NCBI RefSeq assembly: GCF_000633415.1
Contig: NZ_AYMV01000020.1
Coordinates: forward strand, 141,814-205,813
DNA length: 64,000 bases
Direction of reading: 5' to 3'
From: Leucobacter sp. PH1c
GTDB taxonomy: Bacteria; Actinomycetota; Actinomycetes; Actinomycetales; Microbacteriaceae
Shown: piece by piece, positions 1-6,895 of the stretch
How positions within the stretch are numbered: position 1 is the first letter of the stretch
How the letters are laid out: each line of letters begins with the position of its first letter
Notes under the pieces: model-generated
What the model saw: only the letters and a program-made list of their open reading frames with translations
Told to the model about the DNA's origin: nothing
The model's database searches: none
Translations under genes and position numbers: made by a program

Positions 1-545
1 CTGTCGCGCGCCTCACGGTACTCCTCGGAGTCGCCGCCGCTGTAGTACGGGTGCGTGGCGCGCTCCTTGAGCGAGTCACCGATCTCGTCCCAGGCCATGG
101 AGCGGGCGCGCTCGGCGGTGGCGCGGAGCGAGTCCTCGTCGGCAGCGCGGGCGTGCAGCTCCGCGGCGACCCGCTCGTACACCTCCTGGCGGTGCTTCAG
201 GGTCCGATTGTCGTCGTTGCCGTAATCGGATTCGCTCCACGAGCTGCGCCCCGTGTCGCGGATCTCGCCGCGCATCCGAGCGATGTGGCGCGCGTCGCGC
301 TCGCGCTCGGCCGCCAGATCCTCGGTCGCGGTGCGCACCATCTCGATGATCTGCGCCTCGTCGTAGTCCACGTGCTTCTGCAGCGCGTTCATGATGATCG
401 CGTTCTTGACCGTCATGCGGACCGCCACATCGGCGACGAGCAGGCCCTGCTCCACGATCTCCTCGACGGGCGCGAGCACGCGCTTCGGCAGCCGTCGCAA
501 CGGGCGCGCGCCGCCTCGCTTGCGCTTCTTCGACCAGCCGAACAC
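1..545 (-). CDS. Hypothetical protein, 3' end cut by window edge
   Basis: Reading the minus strand from a GTG at 545 gives at least 181 codons running off the left edge. The start is supported by an AGAGGAG ribosome site five bases upstream. The product begins with a very basic stretch (FGWSKKRKRGG), followed by a predicted helical, strongly charged body with motifs such as EQGLLVADVAVRMTVKN and repeated Glu/Arg/Ala heptad-like runs; no membrane segment or catalytic motif is visible. It resembles uncharacterised Microbacteriaceae proteins (some carry a doubtful asparagine synthase name), so I assign no function. A GATAAT-like box (rc of 582-587) could be its -10. It is transcribed divergently from the riboswitch-controlled SMR genes. 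Confidence 0.75.
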   Translation of the reverse strand, partial: MFGWSKKRKRGGARPLRRLPKRVLAPVEEIVEQGLLVADVAVRMTVKNAIIMNALQKHVDYDEAQIIEMVRTATEDLAAERERDARHIARMRGEIRDTGRSSWSESDYGNDDNRTLKHRQEVYERVAAELHARAADEDSLRATAERARSMAWDEIGDSLKERATHPYYSGGDSEEYREARD

Positions 546-753
546 CGTGCTCCTCTCGCGCGCCCGCGCGGGCACACGTCCATTATCCAGGATCAGGGAG
601 CCTCCGCGCAGCATTCGCCGCAGCGCAGCACCCGGACCTCGGGGCCACCCGGCCGGGATGCGGGGCGTCCGGGCCCGCACGCGCTCCCTGTGCAGCAGCT
701 GGGCACGGGGCATCCCGGGGTGTGCGACACTGGGTCTCGACCCCGACGCAGGG

Positions 754-793
754 GTGCGGACGAGGGAGCAGTACCCGCACACTGACGACTGCC
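754..793 (+). ncRNA. Guanidine-III (ykkC-III) riboswitch
   Basis: The 40-nt stretch fits the small H-type pseudoknot of the guanidine-III class. P1 is GTGCGG (754-759) pairing with CCGCAC (775-780), a perfect 6-bp stem. It is followed by the conserved ACGAGG (760-765). P2 is GCAGT (768-772) pairing with ACTGC (788-792). The class core, as I remember it from the Thermobifida fusca aptamer (GGACGAGG...GUACCCGG...), aligns with one base deleted. The 3' strand of P2 ends just before a GAGAGA Shine-Dalgarno (796-801) and the GTG start at 808, so control of translation is the likely mechanism. The downstream SMR pair has guanidinium-exporter residues, which is the expected target. Confidence 0.85.
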
Positions 794-807
794 AGAGAGA
801 TGTCACT

Positions 808-1128
808 GTGACCCTCGCATGGATTGCGTTGATCCTGAGCGGAATGCTTGAGGCGGTCTGGGCGACCGCGCTCGACGCCTCGAAGGGCTTCCGAAAGCTC
901 TGGCCCACCGTCACGTTCCTGGTCTCCTACATCGCCAGCATGGCCGGCCTCGCCTACGCGATGAGCTCGATCGCCGTCGGCACCGCCTACGCCGTGTGGG
1001 TCGGAATCGGCGCGGTGCTCACGGCGGCCTGGGCGATGATCACGAAGAAGGACCGCGCCACCGTACTGCGCGTGGCGCTGCTCGCCGGCCTCATCGCCTG
1101 CGTGGTCGGCCTGAAGGCGGTGAGCTAG
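808..1128 (+). CDS. SMR family transporter, guanidinium exporter (Gdx-type) subunit 1
   Basis: A 106-residue, four-helix small multidrug resistance protein in the cytoplasmic membrane, which exchanges a cation for protons. The GTG start at 808 is chosen because it sits after a GAGAGA ribosome site at the end of the guanidine-III riboswitch. Helix 1 carries G12-x-x-E15-x-x-W18, the spacing of G10/E13/W16 in the guanidinium exporter Gdx-Clo. A later YAVW motif matches its Tyr59/Trp62. Export of guanidinium is inferred from these residues plus the riboswitch; a drug-exporting SMR is less likely. The gene ends two bases before a second SMR gene, so the two probably act as an antiparallel heterodimer. 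Confidence 0.88.
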   Translation: MTLAWIALILSGMLEAVWATALDASKGFRKLWPTVTFLVSYIASMAGLAYAMSSIAVGTAYAVWVGIGAVLTAAWAMITKKDRATVLRVALLAGLIACVVGLKAVS

Positions 1129-1130
1129 CC

Positions 1131-1490
1131 ATGACTCAGGAGACGAAGACCGCTTCCACCCGCCACTGGGTAATCCTGTTCCTGAGCGCCGTGCTCGAGG
1201 CCGTCTGGGCACTCGCACTGAAGGAGTCGCAGGGCTTCACGGTGCTCGGGCCGACGATCCTCTTCGGCATCACCAACCCGATCAGCCTGATCGGCCTCGG
1301 CTACGCCATGCGGGGTCTCCCCGTGAGCGTCGCCTATGCGATCTGGACGGGGCTCGGAGCGGCGCTGACCGTTGCGGCGTCGTTTGTCCTGGGGCTGGAG
1401 GCGCCGTCCGTCCTGAAGCTGCTGTTCCTCGCCGGAATCGTCGGCTGCGTGATCGGGCTGAAGTTCGCGAAGGATCCCGCCGAGCGCTAG
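1131..1490 (+). CDS. SMR family transporter, guanidinium exporter (Gdx-type) subunit 2
   Basis: A 119-residue SMR protein with four hydrophobic helices, starting at the ATG two bases after the stop of the first SMR gene, with an AAGG site within the end of that gene. The essential glutamate is E23, followed by W26. The residue three before the glutamate is Ala20, where subunit 1 has glycine. The YAIW motif of helix 3 is kept. The tail-to-head spacing implies translational coupling and a one-to-one heteromeric exporter under the same riboswitch. The stop codon TAG shares a CTAG tetranucleotide (1487-1490) with the stop of the convergent metal regulator gene. Function as above: guanidinium/proton antiport is inferred. 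Confidence 0.87.
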   Translation: MTQETKTASTRHWVILFLSAVLEAVWALALKESQGFTVLGPTILFGITNPISLIGLGYAMRGLPVSVAYAIWTGLGAALTVAASFVLGLEAPSVLKLLFLAGIVGCVIGLKFAKDPAER

Positions 1491-2185
1491 CGCTCGGCGG
1501 CGTCCTCCACGCTCTGCACCGACACCCACATCGCGGCGGCGGCGGCCGTGCCGAGGCTGACCGGCTCCTCCGAGCCTTCCACGCGCACGGTCACCGTCTC
1601 CGAGTACGGCTCCCCCGGGAGCACGTCGAGCTGGGCGTCGACCACGAGCCCGCGGCTCGCGAAGTACTGCAGCATCGCCGTGTCCGAGTCGGAGATCCGC
1701 TCGACACGCACCCGGTTCGGCGCGGGCACCTCAGCGAGGATGATCGCGTCGGGCCGGTGCACTCGCCCATCGGCGCTCGGAATCGGGTCGCCGTGCGGAT
1801 CTCGCGTCGGGTAGCCGAGCGCGCGGTCGACCCGGTGGATCAGCTCGTCGGAGACGGCGTGCTCGAGCCGGTCGGCCTCCGCGTGCACCTCGTCCCACTC
1901 GTACCCGAGGGCCTGCACGAGGTAGGTCTCCAGGAGGCGGTGACGGCGGATCATCGACACCGCGTGCTCGCGCCCGAGGTCCGTGAGCGTCACGCTGCCG
2001 TAGCGCACGTGACTGATCAGCTCGAGCTCGGAGAGCTTCCGCAGCGCATCGGACACCGTGGACAGCCGCACCCCGGCCGACTCCGCGATCGCCGAGTTCG
2101 AAACGGGCGCGTCTGACCACTCCTGCAGCCCCCAAATCACCTTGAGGTAGTTCTGCATACTCGCCGAAAGATCGTCAACGCTCAC
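1487..2185 (-). CDS. DtxR/MntR-family metal-dependent transcriptional repressor
   Basis: A 232-residue regulator with the DtxR layout: winged helix (about residues 5-70), metal-binding dimerisation domain (about 72-140) and a C-terminal SH3-like/FeoA-type domain. The GTG start at 2185 follows a GGGGGC site. Metal ligands can be mapped by a +3 offset on IdeR: Met10, His82, Glu86, His101, Glu108 and His109 are present, but IdeR Cys102 is replaced by Asp105. Asp/Glu at this site is typical of manganese-type members, so MntR-like sensing of Mn(II) is my inference rather than iron. The gene is divergent from a polyprenyl synthase; a 14-bp palindrome (2239-2252) in the gap may be its operator. Confidence 0.85.
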   Translation of the reverse strand: MSVDDLSASMQNYLKVIWGLQEWSDAPVSNSAIAESAGVRLSTVSDALRKLSELELISHVRYGSVTLTDLGREHAVSMIRRHRLLETYLVQALGYEWDEVHAEADRLEHAVSDELIHRVDRALGYPTRDPHGDPIPSADGRVHRPDAIILAEVPAPNRVRVERISDSDTAMLQYFASRGLVVDAQLDVLPGEPYSETVTVRVEGSEEPVSLGTAAAAAMWVSVQSVEDAAER

Positions 2186-2238
2186 GCCCCCAGGATAGCC
2201 CGCACGGCCCCGCGGGAGCCCGACGATCGCCGCGCGGC

Positions 2239-2252
2239 CGTGTCGCGACACG
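2239..2252. promoter_or_regulatory. Perfect 14-bp palindrome in divergent promoter region
   Basis: CGTGTCGCGACACG is a perfect inverted repeat lying between the divergent metal-regulator gene (start 2185) and the polyprenyl synthase gene (start 2330), 13 bp upstream of a likely -35 box of the latter. Its position suits an operator for either gene. It does not look like a classical DtxR iron box, so which protein binds is unknown. Confidence 0.45.
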
Positions 2253-2264
2253 TGCTGAATCGAT

Positions 2265-2293
2265 TTGGCAGGCCGCGCGGCGCACCGTACGCT
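2265..2293 (+). promoter_or_regulatory. Probable SigA-type promoter of polyprenyl synthase gene
   Basis: TTGGCA (2265-2270) and TACGCT (2288-2293) are separated by 17 bp and precede the ATG at 2330 by a leader of about 30 nt with a GAGGGAG ribosome site. This is one of the clearest -35/-10 pairs in the window. Confidence 0.6.
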
Positions 2294-2329
2294 GAGGAGC
2301 ACCCACTGGCCCAGTACCGAGGGAGCTGC

Positions 2330-3286
2330 ATGACATCGCCGACCCCGCCCGATCCCGCCCCGCAGGAACTCCTCGCGGCCGTCGCGGAACGGCTCGTCGA
2401 GACGATCGGCGACGCGCTGGAGCGCTTCCCCTGGGCCGCGGAGCACCCGCGGCAGCTCTCCGCACTCGCGGGCGGCAAGCATGTGCGGGCGGAGGCGTTC
2501 CTCTCGGTCGCCCTCGCGTACGGGGCCGCCGAGCGCTCGGCGCTCGTCGAGACGGCCGCAGCGATTGAGCTGCTGCACACCGCATCGCTCGTCCATGACG
2601 ACATCATCGATGGCTCGGAGCTGCGGCGCGGCGAGCCCGCGCTCTACCGCGCGACGGATCCGGGCACCGCGATCCTCGTCGGGGACCTGCTCATCGCGCT
2701 CGCGCTCGACGCGAGCGCGGCGCGACCCGAGGGGGTCGGCGCGGAACTCGCCGCGGCATTCCGGGGGCTCTGCGAGGGGCAGCTGATCGAACCCACCCTC
2801 ACGTGGGCGGCGGACGGGCTCCCCCGCATCGAGCACTACGGCTCGCTGAAGACCGGCGCGCTCTTCGGCGCGGCCTACGCGCTCGGCGGCCGGGCAGCGG
2901 GCCTCCCCGCGACCGAGCAGGACGCACTGCGCGCGGCGGGGATCCGGCTGGGGCTCGCCTTCCAGTTGCGCGACGATCTGCTCGACATCCACGCGGACGC
3001 GGAGGAGCTCGGCAAGGACGCCGCGGCGGATCTGCGCAATGGCGTGCCGACGTTCCCGCTCTGGCATGCGGCGCGCGCGGCGCGCTCCGGAGCCGAGGAG
3101 GCGATCGATCGGGATCGCCTCGCGGCCGCTGCGGCCGCGCCCGAGATCGCCGGGATCGCGCGCACGCGGATCGCCGAACTCTCCGCCGAGGCCGCCGCGC
3201 TCATTCCCGCAGCACCCGCCCCCGCCTTCCTGGCGCGCGCTCGCGCCGCGATCCTGCCCGAAACGGATGGAGCACCCGCCGCATGA
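2330..3286 (+). CDS. Polyprenyl diphosphate synthase (E-type isoprenyl synthase)
   Basis: A 318-residue all-helical synthase that condenses isopentenyl diphosphate onto an allylic diphosphate to make a longer prenyl chain in the cytosol. The first aspartate-rich motif is DDIID (90-94), the second DDLLD (215-219), and the IPP-binding loop GGKHVR lies near residue 48. The ATG at 2330 has a GAGGGAG site. The product chain length cannot be read safely; a geranylgeranyl-type or menaquinone side-chain role is possible. Its stop overlaps the ATG of the LacI-type regulator gene by ATGA, an unexpected coupling of an isoprenoid enzyme to a catabolic-type repressor. Confidence 0.88.
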   Translation: MTSPTPPDPAPQELLAAVAERLVETIGDALERFPWAAEHPRQLSALAGGKHVRAEAFLSVALAYGAAERSALVETAAAIELLHTASLVHDDIIDGSELRRGEPALYRATDPGTAILVGDLLIALALDASAARPEGVGAELAAAFRGLCEGQLIEPTLTWAADGLPRIEHYGSLKTGALFGAAYALGGRAAGLPATEQDALRAAGIRLGLAFQLRDDLLDIHADAEELGKDAAADLRNGVPTFPLWHAARAARSGAEEAIDRDRLAAAAAAPEIAGIARTRIAELSAEAAALIPAAPAPAFLARARAAILPETDGAPAA

Positions 3287-4299
3287 AGTCACGTCGCGTC
3301 ACCATCAAGGACGTCGCCCAGGAGGCCGGCGTCTCCGTCGCCACGGCCTCCGAGGCGCTGAACGGGAAGGGGCGCGTGGCCGCCGCGACGCGGCAGAACG
3401 TGATCGACACGGCAGACCGCCTCGGGTACTCGGCGAACCGGCTCGCGAAGAACCTCAACGCGGGGCGCACGGGCTCGCTCGCGCTCACCGTCTCGCCCAT
3501 GGCGTCGCACGCCTCAGCCCCCGGAATGCAGCCGGAGTGGGACGTCGAGTACTACTTCCGGGTGCTGAGCGGCGCGAGCGCGCAGGCGTTCCACCGGGGC
3601 TTCCTCCTCTCCATGATGCCGTCGGGCGAGCCCTCCCGCGCGCTGCTCGCGGCGACGGACGGCCTCATCGTGGTCGACCCGAGCCAGGACGACCTCATCG
3701 TCTCCGCGGCGCTCGCCATGGGCCTCCCCTGCGTCACGATCGGCCGCAACGGCGACGATCTGAGCTGGGTCGACAACGATTTCGCGACGGGGACGACCAC
3801 CGCGCTCGCGCACCTGAGCGCGACGCGGCCAGCCCGGCCCGCGCTCTTCCTCAGCGAGACGAGTTCGTCGTACGTCCGCGATGAGCTGTCCGCGTACCTC
3901 GACTGGTGCGACGGCGCCGGGGTCGAGCCCGTCATCATCCGCTCCCCCGGACCCCGCGTCGACGAGGCAGAGCCCGTGATCCAGCAGGCGCTCGCGGCCC
4001 CGGATCGCCGCTTCGACGCGGTCGTCACGACACTCGACACGCTCGCGCACGCGACGGAGCGCAGCGCGCAGACGCTCGGGCTCCGGATTCCCGAGGAGTT
4101 GCAGATCCTCAGCCTCTCGGACAGCCGCTATCTCGACTACGGGCTACAGACCCCGGTGACGGCGCTCGATCTCGCCCCCGTCCGGCTGGGCGAGATCGCA
4201 GTCGACCTGCTGCTCGACACGCTCGATGGCGCGGGTGAGCGCCGCCGGGAACTTGTCCCGACGGCGCTCACGGTGCGCGGCTCCTCGCTCGGCGGCTAG
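3283..4299 (+). CDS. LacI-family transcriptional regulator
   Basis: A 338-residue repressor. The N-terminal LacI helix-turn-helix (about residues 5-28, TIKDVAQEAGVSVATASEAL) is followed by a hinge helix (NRLAKNLNAG, about 51-60) and a periplasmic-binding-protein-like effector domain. The ATG overlaps the upstream stop (ATGA, 3283-3286), so it is translated with the polyprenyl synthase. The gene meets the APC permease gene tail to tail, sharing CTAG at 4296-4299. Sites with a central AAACGTT, as expected for a LacI hinge that intercalates at a central CG, occur before the permease/amidase pair and twice before the ureohydrolase gene; these are its most likely targets. The inducer is unknown. 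Confidence 0.87.
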   Translation: MKSRRVTIKDVAQEAGVSVATASEALNGKGRVAAATRQNVIDTADRLGYSANRLAKNLNAGRTGSLALTVSPMASHASAPGMQPEWDVEYYFRVLSGASAQAFHRGFLLSMMPSGEPSRALLAATDGLIVVDPSQDDLIVSAALAMGLPCVTIGRNGDDLSWVDNDFATGTTTALAHLSATRPARPALFLSETSSSYVRDELSAYLDWCDGAGVEPVIIRSPGPRVDEAEPVIQQALAAPDRRFDAVVTTLDTLAHATERSAQTLGLRIPEELQILSLSDSRYLDYGLQTPVTALDLAPVRLGEIAVDLLLDTLDGAGERRRELVPTALTVRGSSLGG

Positions 4300-5819
4300 C
4301 CCGCGATCGCTCCACGGGCGGCACGTCCGCGCGCCGCGCGGGGATCCTGCTCGGGATCCGGATCCGCGTCGTCCTCCGATTCGTCGCGCTCGAAGACGAC
4401 GATCGTCGATCCCGTCGAGGCTGCGTGCAGCCGCTTGCGGTGCACCCACGCCTCGACGACCACGCCGAGGACCCCGACCGCGCCGACCCCGATCACGGTC
4501 GACCAGTCGGTCACCCACCCGGCACCCGTGGGCCGCGGGAACGCGACGTTGACCACCTGGAAGAGCAGCCAGACGAGCGCGAGCGCGCTCACGATCTTGC
4601 CGGCCCGCCCGAGGAACAGGGAGGGGTCGTCGCGCCAGGTGCCGCGGGCTCGCGCAATCGCGAGCCCGAGCACCGGGAACAGGAAGGAGATGAAGAAGCC
4701 GACCGAGGAGAACGAGATGAGGGCCATCTGGATCCCCTCGCTCTGGAACGGGAGGAAGAGGAGCACCGCGATCGCCGCCGTGATGAGCACGGCGCGGCGC
4801 GGCAGGCCGGTGGCCCCCGAGAGCTGTGTGAGGAAGCGGGCGAAGGGGAGCTCTCCGTTGCGCGCCGTGGCCCACACGATCCGCGAGACGGTGATCTGGA
4901 TCGTCATGAGGCTCGCAGCGAAGGCGATGACGAAGAGCGCGAGGATCCCGCGGAACACGGGCTCGGGGAACGTCGCCGCAATGATCGCGACGGCCGGATC
5001 GGCCGCGTTCTCCGGATCCTGCAGGAACGCATCGTTCGGCACGGCGAGGGTGAACGCGAGCGTGCTCAGCAGCACGATGATCATGATCGCGAAGAAGGAC
5101 ACCACCATCGCCCGCGGCACGGCGCGCTTGGGCCGCTGCACTTCCTCGGCGATCGAGCTGGCGCTCTCGAAACCGATCGCGAAGTAGCTGGAGAAGGCGA
5201 TCGCCATGACGAGCGGCGCGGAGAAGAACGCCCCGCTGTAGTCGCCGAGGCTCGCCGGGGAGAGATAGTCGAGCCCCTGGTGGCGCTCGAAGAAGAGCAG
5301 CCAGACCGCCACGCCGATCGAGCCGACCGCCTCCGCGATGATGACCCCCACCATGAGGATCTTGATGAACACTCGGCCCGCGAGGTTCACGATCGTACTG
5401 AAGGCGAGGACCGCGACGGCGAGCCAGGTGACGAGGCCGTGATCCGCGGCGGGGACGTCGAAGATCGGCGGGATGAGCACGGCGCCCGCGTAGGCCACTG
5501 CGGGCAGCGTGATGAGCAGGGTCCAGATGTAGGTCCACGAGGCGAACCAGCCGTAGCGGTGGCCGAGGAGGCGGCGGGACCACTGGTAGATACCACCCGA
5601 GTCCGCCCACTTCGAGGCGAGGACGCCGAGCGTGAGGACGACGATGAACTGGCCGAGGTACAGGATCATCCCTCCCCAGATGAACGCCGGCCCCGAGGTC
5701 GCCAGCCCGACACCGAGCACGCTGTACAGCGCGACGATGGGCGAGACGAACGCGAACGCGACGGAGAGCGCGGAGAACATGGTGAATTCTCTCTTCATCA
5801 CCGTGGGCGCCGAGGTCAT
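4296..5819 (-). CDS. APC-superfamily amino acid/amine permease
   Basis: A 507-residue integral membrane protein with about twelve hydrophobic segments and a charged, Asp/Glu-rich cytoplasmic tail (about residues 470-500). It starts at the ATG at 5819 after an AAAGGAG site. The N-terminal segment MFSALSVAFAFVSPIVALY and the following Gly-rich helix are typical of APC transporters of the amino acid/GABA/choline type. It probably imports an amino acid, amine or guanidino compound by cation symport. The neighbouring amidase and ureohydrolase and the shared operators suggest that it feeds them. A TTGCTA-17 bp-TAACGT promoter on this strand has the operator within its spacer. Confidence 0.85.
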   Translation of the reverse strand: MTSAPTVMKREFTMFSALSVAFAFVSPIVALYSVLGVGLATSGPAFIWGGMILYLGQFIVVLTLGVLASKWADSGGIYQWSRRLLGHRYGWFASWTYIWTLLITLPAVAYAGAVLIPPIFDVPAADHGLVTWLAVAVLAFSTIVNLAGRVFIKILMVGVIIAEAVGSIGVAVWLLFFERHQGLDYLSPASLGDYSGAFFSAPLVMAIAFSSYFAIGFESASSIAEEVQRPKRAVPRAMVVSFFAIMIIVLLSTLAFTLAVPNDAFLQDPENAADPAVAIIAATFPEPVFRGILALFVIAFAASLMTIQITVSRIVWATARNGELPFARFLTQLSGATGLPRRAVLITAAIAVLLFLPFQSEGIQMALISFSSVGFFISFLFPVLGLAIARARGTWRDDPSLFLGRAGKIVSALALVWLLFQVVNVAFPRPTGAGWVTDWSTVIGVGAVGVLGVVVEAWVHRKRLHAASTGSTIVVFERDESEDDADPDPEQDPRAARGRAARGAIAG

Positions 5820-5928
5820 GGAAACTCCTTTGCTTCGAGATCTGCGACGATGTGCAACGATGATCGGCGCACCCGTCCGGAACCGCTGGGCGAACCCGCG
5901 ACGCTGCGGGAACGCGATTCCTGCGCTC

Positions 5929-5957
5929 ACGTTACAGCGGCCGAAACGTTTTAGCAA
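5929..5957 (-). promoter_or_regulatory. Probable promoter of APC permease, operator in spacer
   Basis: Read on the minus strand, TTGCTA (5957-5952) and TAACGT (5934-5929) are separated by 17 bp. The 17-bp spacer contains the palindrome AAACGTTT, so a bound LacI-type repressor would block polymerase directly. The leader to the ATG at 5819 is about 100 nt. Confidence 0.5.
5944..5951. promoter_or_regulatory. LacI-type operator, site 1
   Basis: AAACGTTT within the context GCCGAAACGTTTTAGC lies between the divergent permease (5819) and amidase (6052) genes. The same core occurs at 7931-7938 and, in an almost perfect 16-bp dyad, at 7970-7985 before the ureohydrolase gene. Three further GAAACG half-site-like copies (5980-5985, 5985-5990, 5999-6004) lie closer to the amidase gene. 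Confidence 0.6.
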
Positions 5958-6051
5958 TACTCGATTGATTCCTTTTGCGGAAACGAAACGATAGAGTCGA
6001 AACGATTAATCACGCTGGCAGCACGCCAAGCGAACGGCCGAGAGGAGCCCC

Positions 6052-6825
6052 ATGTCCCCCGAGACCCTGCGCGTCGCGATCGTTCAGGATGCACCGACGC
6101 CCCGCGATCTCGCGGCCAACCTCGCGCGAGCGCAGTCGCTCGTCGAGGAGACCGCGGCGGATCTGATCGTCCTCCCCGAGCTGTTCCTCACGGGCTACCA
6201 AACCGAGCGGCTCGACGAGCTCGCGCTCACACCAAAGGACCCGCGGCTCATCCCGCTCGCCGCCGCCTGCCGAGCGGCCGGCCGCGCACTGCTCACCGGC
6301 TTCGTCGCCCCGCTCGGCGACGGGTTCTCCGACGCCTACCTGGCGATCGACCGCGACGGGGCAATCCGCGAGCCGATCCACAAGACCCACCTCTTCGGCT
6401 CAGAGCGCGCGGCATTCCGCGCCGGGGACGCGCTCTCCCCCATCACGCTCTGCGGCACGCGCATCGGCGTGATCAACTGCTTCGAGATCGAGTTCCCCGA
6501 GGTCGCGCGCACGCTCGCACTACGCGGCGCCGAGGTACTCGTCGCGGGCTCGGCGAACATGCACCCCTACACCCTCGACCACCGGATCGCGGCGCAGTCG
6601 CGCGCGCTCGAAAACCGGCTGGCGCTCGCGTACGCGAACCGCGTCGGCGCTGAATCCGGGCACGACTTCTGCGGCGGGAGCTGCGCCGTCTCCCCCGACG
6701 GCGCGCTGCTCGGCGAGCTCGACGACCGCGAGAGCGGCACGATCACCGTCACCGTCCCGCTCCGGCGCGAGACGGGCGGCCCCACCGACATGCTCGCGCA
6801 GCGCCGCCCCGAGCTCTACGCATGA
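6052..6825 (+). CDS. Nitrilase-superfamily carbon-nitrogen hydrolase (amidase)
   Basis: A 257-residue cytosolic enzyme of the nitrilase/CN-hydrolase fold. The catalytic triad can be seen as Glu43 (VLPELFLTGY), Lys111 (IHKTHLFG) and Cys143 (VINCFEIEFPE). This family hydrolyses amides, N-carbamoyl amines or omega-amides to acid plus ammonia. Length and motifs fit an N-carbamoylputrescine amidase/omega-amidase type rather than a true nitrilase, but the substrate cannot be read. ATG at 6052 follows GAGAGGAG. It is divergent from the APC permease and convergent with the ureohydrolase, and shares their presumed LacI control, so it may act on a product of the same nitrogen compound. Confidence 0.86.
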   Translation: MSPETLRVAIVQDAPTPRDLAANLARAQSLVEETAADLIVLPELFLTGYQTERLDELALTPKDPRLIPLAAACRAAGRALLTGFVAPLGDGFSDAYLAIDRDGAIREPIHKTHLFGSERAAFRAGDALSPITLCGTRIGVINCFEIEFPEVARTLALRGAEVLVAGSANMHPYTLDHRIAAQSRALENRLALAYANRVGAESGHDFCGGSCAVSPDGALLGELDDRESGTITVTVPLRRETGGPTDMLAQRRPELYA

Positions 6826-6828
6826 CAC

Positions 6829-6878
6829 GAGGCCGCTGGGGGCCGCGGAGCTTCCGCTCCACGGCCCCCAGCGGCCTC
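6829..6878. terminator. Strong bidirectional hairpin terminator
   Basis: A perfect 17-bp stem (6829-6845 with 6862-6878) extended by an inner GGAGC/GCTCC stem around a TTCC loop separates the convergent amidase and ureohydrolase genes. There is no U-tract, as is common in high-GC actinobacteria. Confidence 0.8.
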
Positions 6879-6895
6879 ATCCGCGAAGGGCGCAC

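Noticed and set aside
2186..3292. In-frame extension of the metal-regulator gene across the polyprenyl synthase gene
   Set aside because: The DtxR winged helix starts right after the GTG at 2185, and the extension is antisense to a gene with both aspartate-rich motifs.
6829..6878. Insertion-sequence terminal repeat
   Set aside because: The long inverted repeat has a 16-19 base inner hairpin and sits exactly between two convergent stops; no transposase exists, so it is a terminator.
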